Source: Pseudomonadota bacterium (GTDB lineage Bacteria > SZUA-182 > DTGQ01). From it: DNA of 50,469 bases. Below the pieces are notes generated by a model. That model saw nothing but the letters and a program-made list of their open reading frames with translations, did no database searches and was not told where the DNA came from. Made by a program: the position numbers and the translations under genes. The stretch is from positions 1 through 50,469 of the forward strand of contig DAOURK010000013.1 in NCBI GenBank assembly GCA_030625085.1, written 5' to 3'. Within the stretch, counting starts at the first letter, position 1, and each line of letters starts with the position of its first letter. Of this stretch, positions 34,012 through 43,258 are shown one piece after another.

Positions 34012-34200
34012 ATGACTAAAAAATTTCATGATTTAGAACATAATAATATGTTGAATAATATTACTGAAACCGTGCGTTGTAACAAAAGCGGACGGCAGAT
34101 TGCCAAAAGCAATTTAAAATGCCTGGAACCGGGGCCTTGTAAATATCGAGCGAATTGTGTAATTTATGCCTTTGGACAATTTGAAAAGTTTAACAACTGA
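34012..34200 (+). CDS. Small cysteine-containing protein
   Basis: 62 residues from the ATG at 34012; AAGGAAAG lies ~13 nt upstream, and a TTG at 33973 would add 13 residues. The C-terminal half has four cysteines (VRCNKSGRQIAKSNLKCLEP then GPCKYRANCVIYAF), perhaps a metal- or Fe-S-binding site. I do not recognise a family. It is the first of three small plus-strand genes spaced 16 nt apart or overlapping, ending with a J-domain protein, so a small operon is likely. Confidence 0.6.
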   Translation: MTKKFHDLEHNNMLNNITETVRCNKSGRQIAKSNLKCLEPGPCKYRANCVIYAFGQFEKFNN

Positions 34201-34216
34201 TTGGGAGCAAAAAAAT

Positions 34217-34324
34217 ATGAAGCAATTCACTATCACTGAATATGTTTCCGCCCTTTTTCTCCCCCATACGGATACTTCATTATTTCCTCATGTGGAGGAT
34301 AAGATCTATGAACATGAACGATAA
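34217..34324 (+). CDS. 35-residue ORF coupled to the J-domain gene
   Basis: MKQFTITEYVSALFLPHTDT followed by SLFPHVEDKIYEHER. GGGAG lies 9 nt before the ATG, and the end overlaps the J-domain start by 17 nt, a typical leader or coupled arrangement. It starts 16 nt after the stop of the small cysteine protein. It is too short for family recognition; it could be a real small protein or a translational coupling leader. Confidence 0.45.
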   Translation: MKQFTITEYVSALFLPHTDTSLFPHVEDKIYEHER

Positions 34325-34619
34325 ATTCAGCTTTGAAAAAATCGATGCTGCCAGAAGGTTATTAAACCTGGAAGAGAAAACCACAATTATGGGAATAAAA
34401 ACTGCCTATCGGAACTTGGCCAAAAAATACCATCCCGATACCACCCGGGAATCAAAAGAAATTTCTGAAGAAATGATGCGAGAACTCAATGATGCTTTTC
34501 AAATTTTGATGGAATATACCCTAAACGTCCCCATTTCCTTTAAGAAAGAAGACTTGTCCACGCAAAATCTTGAAGAAGCTCTATTTGAACAATTTAAGGA
34601 TGATTGGCTCTATGCATGA
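34308..34619 (+). CDS. J-domain (DnaJ-like) protein
   Basis: 103 residues from the ATG at 34308, selected because GGAGG lies 9 nt upstream; an earlier frame start at 34242 is unlikely. Residues ~8-70 form a J domain: helix II AYRNLAKKYHPDTTRESKE with the essential HPD loop, then MRELNDAFQILMEY. The C-terminal ~35 residues are acidic (STQNLEEALFEQFKDDW). There is no G/F region, zinc finger or client-binding domain, so it is a type III J protein that would direct DnaK/Hsp70 to a specific partner, perhaps one of the small upstream products. Confidence 0.85.
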   Translation: MNMNDKFSFEKIDAARRLLNLEEKTTIMGIKTAYRNLAKKYHPDTTRESKEISEEMMRELNDAFQILMEYTLNVPISFKKEDLSTQNLEEALFEQFKDDWLYA

Positions 34620-34689
34620 TTAGGTGGTTTAAAACTATCACATGCCGGCAGGTTACCCCGAGCATCTTCTTCTTTTGCATGGTACCGAC

Positions 34690-35065
34690 AACATGAGCGA
34701 TCAATTGCGGGAATACGACCCGGCTACTCATCCCCAAAAAGCTTACCACAGGCATTGAAGTTCCAGCAATCCCAGGTGCGCAAGCACCTATTCAGCTCTT
34801 TAAAGCGCTCAAGGCCATCCTTGCCCCTCAAAGCTATTGACCATACCATCGGTTCCGGCCATCAGTGCTTTTTTGCAACCTGCGAAACAGTATAACCTCT
34901 TGATAAATCAGCATCTAGTAAAAAAGGCAGCGTTGCCATTTTTACTAGATGGTTAGATACTGTCTTTTGAAGGGCGCCAAATCTCTTGGCAATCCTGTCC
35001 TGAAGAAGGTTTATGGAACTGGCCAATGAACGATTCGTGTAAATTGCATCTTGCAAGTCTATCAT
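34690..35065 (-). pseudogene. ParB-HTH DNA methylase relic: nonsense codons and lost catalytic middle
   Basis: The minus strand encodes NRSLASSINLLQDRIAKRFG and DADLSRGYTVSQVAKKH, then a TGA (34862-34864), then continues in the same frame with WPEPMVWSIALRGKDGLERF, KELNRCLRTWDCWNFNACGK and LFGDE, a TAG (34724-34726) and PGRIPA. Shifting frame gives QLIAHVVGTMQKKKMLGVTC RHVIV. The first part is the region just before the methylase domain in ParB-methylase fusions; the last part is their extreme C-terminus. The catalytic motifs between them are deleted. It is the third relic of this family in the window and differs in sequence from the one at 23641. Confidence 0.6.
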
Positions 35066-35542
35066 TTAGCTATTATTGCTTTGATGATACTGGCCGGATT
35101 GGCTAATGACCTAAAATCCTTTAATCGCCGATTGCCAGCTCAGCTATTATTTTTTATTTTTAAGTTACCTAATAATAATAAATATGTGTTATACTAAAAA
35201 TAATTGTAATTTTATTTGTTTTTATATTATCATTTCAAACGACATAAAAAATAAACTTTTAGCATTTATTCATCAAAAAATCAGACTATTAAAATTGATT
35301 GGGATGATTTCAGACCTCGTTTTTTAACCGGGATATTATATTTGATGTATTCGTAAAAAGTCATTTTTAGAAAATTTGGGTCGTATAAATTCAAGAAGTT
35401 ATGTTGTACATATATCCCCATTTTGGACTTTTTACGAGACCATCATATTTATATAATGAGAAGAGTAAAGGAAATAAGTTGGTATCTCTCATGTTGATAA
35501 CAATATCTGTTAGCTTTTATTCGCAGCTAAAGGAAAAATCGG
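35066..35542. other. Upstream region of the helicase-methylase island
   Basis: About 475 bp, strongly AT-rich between 35140 and 35300, with a MITE-like inverted repeat at 35351-35437. No gene. The promoter of the defence island should lie here; a TTTATATAATGAG stretch near 35450-35460 is a possible -10 region. AAAGGA at 35529-35534 is the ribosome site of the helicase gene. Confidence 0.5.
35351..35437. repeat. MITE-like element with 12-bp terminal inverted repeats
   Basis: TCGTAAAAAGTC (35351-35362) and its exact reverse complement GACTTTTTACGA (35426-35437) bound an 87-bp unit with no coding content. A further base-pairing of flanks is weak. Elements ending in CGTAAAAAGTC are familiar to me as common short repeats in deltaproteobacterial genomes, though only one copy lies here. 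It sits ~105 bp upstream of the helicase gene. Confidence 0.6.
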
Positions 35543-38467
35543 ATGGACACACAGGCTAATGTTTTCGCTCCTGGTGCCAGGGTTCTGGTGCGAGATGCTG
35601 AATGGCTGGTCCGAAGAGTTGATCGCACCTCCACGGGCGGCCAATCACTACTAGTAGTGGGAATATCCGAGCTGGTTAAAGACAAAGAGGCTATCTTCCT
35701 CACTGAGGTTGATAAATCCATTGAGGTGCTTGATCCGGTTAAAACCGCACTGATTCACGATACATCAAGCTCTTATCAGGCTTCGCTGCTCTATATGGAG
35801 AGCATGCTCCGGCAAATGCCGCCGACAGATGAGAACCTGTATATCGGACACAAGGGGGCCATGGATTATGTGCCCTACCAATTAGATCCAGCAATTCAGG
35901 CACTCAAACAACCGCGACAGCGCATCCTTATCGCCGATGCCGTGGGCCTGGGCAAAACAATTGAAGCAGGCATCCTGCTTAGCGAACTGATTCGGCGCGG
36001 CCGGGGGAAACGCATCCTGGTAGTTGCCATCAAGAGCATGTTGACCCAGTTTCAGAAAGAGCTGTGGTGCCGATTTACCATCCCTCTCACACGTCTTGAT
36101 TTAGTGGGCATTCAACGTATTCGCTCACGCATTCCCACCAATCAAAACCCCTTTTACTATTACGATAAGGCCATTATCTCCATTGACACCCTCAAGCAAG
36201 ATGCAGAATACCGCACCTATGTGGAGAATGCCTATTGGGACATCATTGTCATTGACGAGGCACAGAATGTAGCCCAACGAGGCAGCGGCTCCTCCCTTCG
36301 CGCCAAACTGGCCCAACTCCTGGCCCAGCGCTCCGACACGCTTATCATGCTATCAGCCACACCCCACGACGGCCAAGCCCGAAGCTTTGCCAGCCTCATG
36401 AATATGCTGGACCCTACGGCCATTGCCAACCCAGATGACTATGGGCCGGAAGACATTAAGGGCCTTTTTATCCGGCGCTTTAAAAAAGATATCCAGGATC
36501 AGGTTGGCCTGGCTTTTAAGGAAAGAAAGATCAGTATTTCCCATTGCACAGCATCACCTATAGAGGAACAGGCATATACTACCTTTGTCAATACCACCTT
36601 CACCCGGCTTGACCAGCGGCAAGGTGCAGGCGAGCTTTTCAAGACCACCCTTGAAAAAGCCCTTTTCTCAAGCCCGGCGGCCTGCCTTTCAACAATCCAT
36701 AACCGGATTAAACGCTTACAAAAAACAGAAGATCCGGCCTTCGAAAATGACATCCGGCTCCTGGAGGAGTTGGCTAATCAGGTCATGCTCATCCTGCCGG
36801 AACATTTCAGCAAGTACCGAAAACTGCTGAAGATTATACAAGACTCGAAGCATGGCTTTAGCTGGAAAGGTAAGGACCCTCTTGACCGGTTGATTATTTT
36901 TACCGAGCGCATTGAAACCCTGTTATTCCTTAAAAATCATCTTCCCCCTGATCTTGGCCTTAAGGATGAGAAAGCGGCCATTCTTTATGGCAGCATGTCT
37001 GATGTGGATCAACAAAAAATTGTCGAGGATTTCGGCAGGGAGGAAGCCCCTGTGCGCCTTTTGATCGCCTCTGATGTGGCCTCGGAGGGTATTAACCTTC
37101 ATTATCTTTCTCACCGGATGATCCATTTTGACATCCCCTGGTCGCTGATGGTTTTTCAACAGCGTAATGGCCGCATTGACCGCTATGGCCAGGAATGCAC
37201 CCCGCATATACTCTACCTGGTTACCGAAAGCCTGAATGCAAAAATCCGGGGTGATACACGCATCCTTGAACTTCTCATTCAAAAGGATGAGCAGGCAGTG
37301 AAAAATATCGGCGACCCTTCCGCCCTTATGGGGGTCTACGATATCGAGGAAGAGGAGAAGATTACCGCCCGGGCCATCGAGCAGGGCCAAAGCCCTGAGG
37401 CTTTTGAATCAACCCTCAAAGAAAAACAAAAACAGTTACACAAGCGTTTTGGGGCAAAAGAAGCAAAAGATGCGTCTCCCTCATCCGGGAAAGGCGATGA
37501 TTTTGATCCCCTGGCCCTGCTGATGGGCCAGGACAAGCCGCCTGCAGGCGAAAATGCGACCACTGCGGCCAAAACCATATCCTCCCTGTTTAAGGATGAT
37601 TTAGCTTACCTTCATGCTGCTATACAGCACTTTCGACAGACTGAGCATTTGCAGGTGGAGTTTGATCTTCATGCCGGCCGTGTAGAACTGACAGCGCCTG
37701 AAGACCTCAAACACCGGTTCCGGTTTCTCCCCAAAGAAATATGGCCGGATGATGGAGGGTTCATTCTTTCAGCCAACCAGGCAACCATTCAGGAGGAGAT
37801 CAAGCGGAGCCGCAAAGATGAGCAGACCTGGCCATGTGTCCACTATCTGTGGCCCCTCAATCCGGTCATGGAATGGATAAATGATAAAGTCATGGCTGCC
37901 TTTGGCCGACATCAATCACTAGTACTCACCTTGCAAGGTGCAATGAAACCAAATGAGGCGCTATTCATCCTCTCCGGACTTATTCCAAACCGCAAAGGGC
38001 ACCCACTGGTCCATCGCTGGTTTGGCGTCAACTTCACCAATAACCAATTTTCCGGCATTGAAGACTTTGAAGCGCTCCTTGATCGCCTTGGCCTTGGGCG
38101 CCAATCTTTTCCAAACCGGGGTCAAGGCACCGACATCCAAACCTTACAATTGCTGCTCCCTGAAGCAATCAAGCAGGCTAGGCTATGGATGAGTGAACAG
38201 CGCCAGTCCTTTGAGCGCACAATCAATAAAAAACTCAATGATCACCTTAAGGCTTTAGAACTGCTCGAGCATAAACAGTATATCCAGCTTGATTTTCGTT
38301 TTGCAGAAAGCCGCCTTTCCGAAAAAATAATTCTCAGCCGCAAAGAAGCGGAAAAAAGAAAAATCAAGAAAATCTTCGATGATTACCTTGATTGGGTTCA
38401 AGAGACCATGTCCACCGAGGACAAGCCCTACATTCAGGTCATTGCCGTATTGAGAGGGGCTGACTGA
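35543..38467 (+). CDS. SNF2-type helicase, DrmD-like
   Basis: 974 residues. The N-terminus (FAPGARVLVRDAEWLVRRVD) is a small beta-rich domain, as at the start of DISARM DrmD and RapA-like proteins. Helicase motifs: I, IADAVGLGKTIEAG (~129-142); II, VIDEAQNV (~236-243); III, MLSATPHDGQ (~269-278). The C-terminal RecA lobe has LIIFTER, LIASDVASEGINLHYLSHRM and the arginine-finger motif QQRNGRIDRYGQ. The rest is a long helical tail. Known of the family: dsDNA translocases without strand separation. The stop overlaps the methylase ATG by 1 nt (TGATG), so the two are coupled. Inference: the translocase of a methylation-linked defence system. DrmD is the best match; a generic SNF2 restriction helicase is the alternative. 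Confidence 0.85.
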   Translation: MDTQANVFAPGARVLVRDAEWLVRRVDRTSTGGQSLLVVGISELVKDKEAIFLTEVDKSIEVLDPVKTALIHDTSSSYQASLLYMESMLRQMPPTDENLYIGHKGAMDYVPYQLDPAIQALKQPRQRILIADAVGLGKTIEAGILLSELIRRGRGKRILVVAIKSMLTQFQKELWCRFTIPLTRLDLVGIQRIRSRIPTNQNPFYYYDKAIISIDTLKQDAEYRTYVENAYWDIIVIDEAQNVAQRGSGSSLRAKLAQLLAQRSDTLIMLSATPHDGQARSFASLMNMLDPTAIANPDDYGPEDIKGLFIRRFKKDIQDQVGLAFKERKISISHCTASPIEEQAYTTFVNTTFTRLDQRQGAGELFKTTLEKALFSSPAACLSTIHNRIKRLQKTEDPAFENDIRLLEELANQVMLILPEHFSKYRKLLKIIQDSKHGFSWKGKDPLDRLIIFTERIETLLFLKNHLPPDLGLKDEKAAILYGSMSDVDQQKIVEDFGREEAPVRLLIASDVASEGINLHYLSHRMIHFDIPWSLMVFQQRNGRIDRYGQECTPHILYLVTESLNAKIRGDTRILELLIQKDEQAVKNIGDPSALMGVYDIEEEEKITARAIEQGQSPEAFESTLKEKQKQLHKRFGAKEAKDASPSSGKGDDFDPLALLMGQDKPPAGENATTAAKTISSLFKDDLAYLHAAIQHFRQTEHLQVEFDLHAGRVELTAPEDLKHRFRFLPKEIWPDDGGFILSANQATIQEEIKRSRKDEQTWPCVHYLWPLNPVMEWINDKVMAAFGRHQSLVLTLQGAMKPNEALFILSGLIPNRKGHPLVHRWFGVNFTNNQFSGIEDFEALLDRLGLGRQSFPNRGQGTDIQTLQLLLPEAIKQARLWMSEQRQSFERTINKKLNDHLKALELLEHKQYIQLDFRFAESRLSEKIILSRKEAEKRKIKKIFDDYLDWVQETMSTEDKPYIQVIAVLRGAD

Positions 38468-41400
38468 TGGCCATTGATCTTACCGGAATTACCAATGAAA
38501 ATGAATTTTACACCCACCACTACCTGAGCGCTATCCTTGAGAATGACCTCAAGGATGTTTACAAAGAATGGAAGCGCCGGGAAGAGGAAGAGAACATCAG
38601 CCCGCCTTATGCTGAATTGCGCAGTTTGGCCAAAGATTACTTTGCCGTGCGCAATCGCCTGGAGCGAGAGCGCCGGCCGGAGGCCCGGCTGCTTAGGCAA
38701 AGAGAGTTTCTGGCCACCTTACTGCCTGTCCTGGGCTATGTCTTCAAGCCTGAATTAAGAGAATTGGACGATAACACACTCTTGCCTATAATCGGTGAGG
38801 TAACAAAGCCAAACGGCGCACCTGAACTATGGATCATTGAAGCCTTGGACCTTTCAGGCGAAAACTCAGATCCCTTAGAGCTTACCTTGTGCTCCTGTCA
38901 ATTCACCGATGCGGAGGAAGACAATAAAACCTTACCCGAGACATCCCTTTCGGATATTATCACCCGCCAGGTTTTCGGGCGTACTGAGCCGCCGCGCTGG
39001 GTGATCCTGTCCAGTGACGCCCAACTGATATTAATCGACCGCAGCAAGTGGAATGAAAAGCGTCTTCTTCGTTTTGATCTTACCGAAATTCTCAATCGCC
39101 GGGAGGTTTCAACCCTCCAGGCCACAGCCACCCTCTTACACCGCCAAAGTATCTGCCCTGAAGAAGGCTTGAGCTTATTGGATACACTGGATGAGAACTC
39201 CCACAAACACGCCTTTGCTGTTTCCGAAGATTTAAAATATGCGCTCCGCGAAGCCATTGAGCTGCTGGGCAACGAGGCTGTCTGGTACTTGCGTGAGAAA
39301 ATACACGAGAAGGTTTTCGGCCGTGATCTTGCCCGGCAATTAACCAGAGAATGCCTACGCTATATGTACAGGCTGCTGTTTCTCTTTTACATTGAAGCGC
39401 GGCCCGAACTTGACTATGTGCCCATGAAGTCCGATGCCTTTCGCCTGGGATACAGCCTTGAGTCTCTGCGTGATCTTGAGCTGGTCAAACTTACCACTGA
39501 GGAATCTAAAACCGGCACCTTCATGCATGAGTCATTGCAGCTTTTATTTGAAATGATCTATAACGGCTTTCCCCTGGAACAGGCCAGCAACTGGCCATTG
39601 ACAATAATCCGGAGCACCATATCTTTTGGGTGCCTCCCCTTCGCTCTCACTTATTTGATCCTGCACGCACGCCTATTCTTAATCGTGTTACGTTTCGCAA
39701 TCAAGTATTACATCGCGTGATCAATCTTATGTCTCTCTCCCGCCCTAAAAACCGAAGAGAACGACGTGGCCGCATTTCCTATGCTCAGCTTGGCATTAAC
39801 CAGCTTGGCGCTGTCTATGAGGCACTGCTCTCTTACCAGGGATTTTTTGCCGAGGCAGACCTCTACGAAGTAAAGAAGGCCGGTGAGTCTTATAATGAAC
39901 TGGAGACCGCCTATTTTGTGAAAGCCGATGCCCTGGAACAATACACAGAAGAAGAAAAAATTTACCACGATGACGGCACCCTGAGAAAGTATCCGAAAGG
40001 CACTTTCATCTATCGCCTGGCCGGGCGCGACCGGGAAAAATCCGCTTCCTATTACACCCCGGAAGTGCTCACCCGCTGCCTGGTCAAATATGCCTTAAAG
40101 GAACTGTTAAAGGATAAAACCGCGGACGACATTTTGCAGCTTACTATCTGCGAACCGGCTATGGGTAGCGCCGCCTTTTTGAATGAGGCCATTAACCAGC
40201 TTGCTGAAGCCTACCTCAGTCTCAAACAAAAGGAACTTGGCCGGACCATATCCCATGAAGACTATACGCGCGAAAGACAAAAAGTAAAAATGTACCTGGC
40301 CGACAATAATGTCTTTGGGGTGGACCTTAACCCTGTGGCTGTAGAGTTGGCCGAAGTATCTTTATGGCTCAACACCATTCACAAAGGCGCTTTTGTTCCC
40401 TGGTTCGGTATGCAACTGGTCACCGGCAACTCCCTGATTGGCGCCAGACGGCAGGTATTCGCCTCTCATCTTTTGAGTCGATCATCCAGATCAGCCCCCC
40501 TATGGCTGGATGAAGCCCCGCAAAGAGTAATGCCGGGGAACGAAAGACCGAAGCATACTATCTATCATTTCCTCCTGCCTGATAGAGGCATGGCGGATTA
40601 TAAGGATAAAGTGGTCCGTCAGATGGCGGAAACAGAAATCAAAAAAATCAAAGAGTGGCGAAAGGATTTTATCAAGCCCTTTACTGAAGGTGAAATAAAA
40701 CGATTAGAAGCCTTATCTGTTGCTGTTGATCGCCTGTGGGAACGACATATTGAACAGCAGCGCATCATCCGTGCACGCACCAGTGACCCTGTTCAGGTTT
40801 TTGGGCAACCCCGGCCTGAAGGGAAACGAAAGCTCACTTCCACTGAATGGAAAGACCGGGTATTCTACCAGGAGATGCTTTCAAAAGATATACACAACTC
40901 CAGTCTCTACCGCCGCCTGAAGCTGGTTATGGATTACTGGTGTGCACTCTGGTTTTGGCCTATTGAAAAAGCGAATTTGCTGCCGTCGAGGGAAGAATTT
41001 TTTCTGGAATTATCTCTCATTTTGGAGGGCAATGTCTTTGACAGGGTGTATGCCCATAAGGAACAAATGGGCTTGTTCCCGGATACACGGCCAAAGCAAT
41101 TGACTTTGAAATTAGTAGATGAATTTGGGCATGTTGATGCAGACCGGCTCTGTCGGGAAAGTGCACGCTTGGGATTGGTAAACGAGCTTGCCGAAAAGTA
41201 CAGGTTCTTGCATTGGGAGCTACAATTTGCCGATATTTTTACTGATCGGGGCGGCTTTGATCTTGTGCTGGGGAATCCTCCGTGGATTAAGGTAGAATGG
41301 AATGAAGGCGGAGTAATGGGTGATGCAGAGCCGCTGTATGTTTTGCGAAAATATAGCGCTTCAAGGCTGGCGCAGATGCGGGAAAAGGTAATCGAGCACT

Positions 41401-43190
41401 TCAATTTGCGTGGCAATTACTTCTCCAATTACCAAGAATTCGAAGCAACCCAAAATTTTCTCAATGCCTATCAGAACTATCCTCCATTGAGAGGTGTCCA
41501 GACGAACCTGTATAAATGCTTCTTGCCTCAGGCATGGATGATTGGTTTATCAAAAGGAGCAGCGGCCTTCTTGCACCCTGAAGGTATTTATGATGACCCT
41601 AATGGTGGTGCATTTCGAGAAGCACTTTACCCAAGGCTCCGTGGGCACTTCCAATTTCATAATGAATTAAAGCTATTTGCCGAAGTACATCACGTCACAA
41701 ATTTTAGCATTAACATTTACTATAACACCTCGGCTGATCCTTTAAGGTTTATTCACCTTGCCAATCTTTACTCGCCTCATACTGTGGATGCCTGTTTCAA
41801 TCATAACGGCCGAGGTCCGGTGCCTGGTATCAAAGACAATGAAAATAAATGGAACCTGCACGGGCACTCTGACCGGCTTATTCAAATCGGAAAAAATGAA
41901 TTGGCCTTGTTTGCCAGGCTTTATGATGCAACCGATACACCTCCGCTTCAAGCGCGATTGCCTGCCCTTCATTCAGTGCAACTTATTCATGTATTAAATA
42001 AATTCGCTGCCTATCCAAAGCAGCTTGGCGATCTTCATGAGGAATATGTCTCCACTGAAATGTGGCATGAAACAAACACTCAGAAAGATGGGACCATTCG
42101 CCGCAAGACCTATTTCCCAAATAGTATAGAAGAATGGGTGCTTTCCGGGCCGCATTTTTTTGTGGGTAATCCCTTTAATAAGACACCCCGCCATAAGTGT
42201 ACCTTAAACTCAGATTATGATGTTCTTGACTTAACAATCTTACCCGATGACTACCTCCCACGCACTAACTATGTCCCTTCCTGTGATCTTACAGAATACT
42301 TTCGTCGCACACCAAAGGTTCCTTGGGGAGAAAAAAAATCAGTGGTAAAATTTTACCGGGTTATTAACCGGGAAATGATAGGGCAATCTGCAGAACGAAC
42401 ATTTATACCTGTAATTATACCAAAAGGTATAGGGCATATAAATACCTGCCTGGCAACCTGCTTTCATGATACAATCGATTTACTTAACTATTATTGTTTA
42501 GCGATCTCTTTGCCAATTGATTTCCGGGTTAAAACCACCGGAATGGGACATGCCAATAAATCATTAATTAATAAACTACCGATAATATCTAAAAAAAGTA
42601 TATTCGGCACCGCCCTACATTGTCGTACTTTGCTATCGGTCTGCCTCACTACCCACTACGCCGAACTTTGGGCTGAAGGCTGGAACAATGTCTTTGTCCA
42701 GGATCGTTGGGCCAAAGATGATCCACGACTCAATAATAATAAATTTAAAAATCTCACTTCCAAATGGCACCGCAATTGTGACCTCCGCACTGACTTCGAA
42801 CGACGTCAAGCACTTGTCGAAATCGACGTACTTGCTGCCATGTCCCTCTCTCTCACTCTTGACGAGCTTAAAACTAACTATCGTATACAATTCCCCATCC
42901 TCACCCAATACGAGTCTAATACCTGGTATGATCAAAACGGCCGTATTGTTTTCACTATCAATAGGGGTCTTACCGGCGTCGGCTTTTCCCGGCCCGAATG
43001 GAATAAAATCAAAGATATAAAAAGCGGCACTGTGGAGCGTAAAATCATAGACGACACACTTCCCGGCGGCCCTCGTGAGCGCACTATCATATATGATGCC
43101 CCCTTCGATCGCTGTAACCGAGAACAAGATTATGAGATTGTCTGGGCTGAATTTAAGCGCCGCTTTAAAAATAGACAGGACGTTGCATGA
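38467..43190 (+). CDS. Large class I N6-adenine DNA methyltransferase (Eco57I/DrmMI-like), frameshifted near 39588
   Basis: Reads as one gene of ~1574 residues if a single-base loss near 39588 is repaired: frame 1 carries the family sequence to GFPLEQAS, frame 3 continues with QLAIDNNPEHHIFWVPPLRS and HLFDPARTPILNRV. The first ~370 residues are a specificity or helicase-contact region. Methyltransferase motif I is CEPAMGSAAF (~561), followed by FGVDLNPVAVELAEVSLWLN; motif IV is the adenine-specific NPPW (~936, VLGNPPWIKVEW). The ~600 residues after NPPW are probably target recognition. The size and the partner helicase resemble DISARM class 1 DrmMI and BREX PglX. Known role: host DNA marking. 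Whether the shift is real, programmed or an assembly error cannot be told here; if real, the catalytic part could still restart internally (for example at 39729). Confidence 0.82.
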
Positions 43191-43258
43191 AAAGATATTT
43201 ATTTACTCACCCATACATAATTCTTTTAGCAGGCCAGGCATATAGGAACCAGTAATAG

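Noticed and set aside
40934-41416. 160-codon antisense frame inside the methyltransferase
   Set aside because: It lies opposite the NPPW motif region of a well-supported gene.
35543-43190. Calling the locus complete DISARM
   Set aside because: drmA, drmB and drmC are absent; only the helicase-methyltransferase pair resembles class 1 DISARM.
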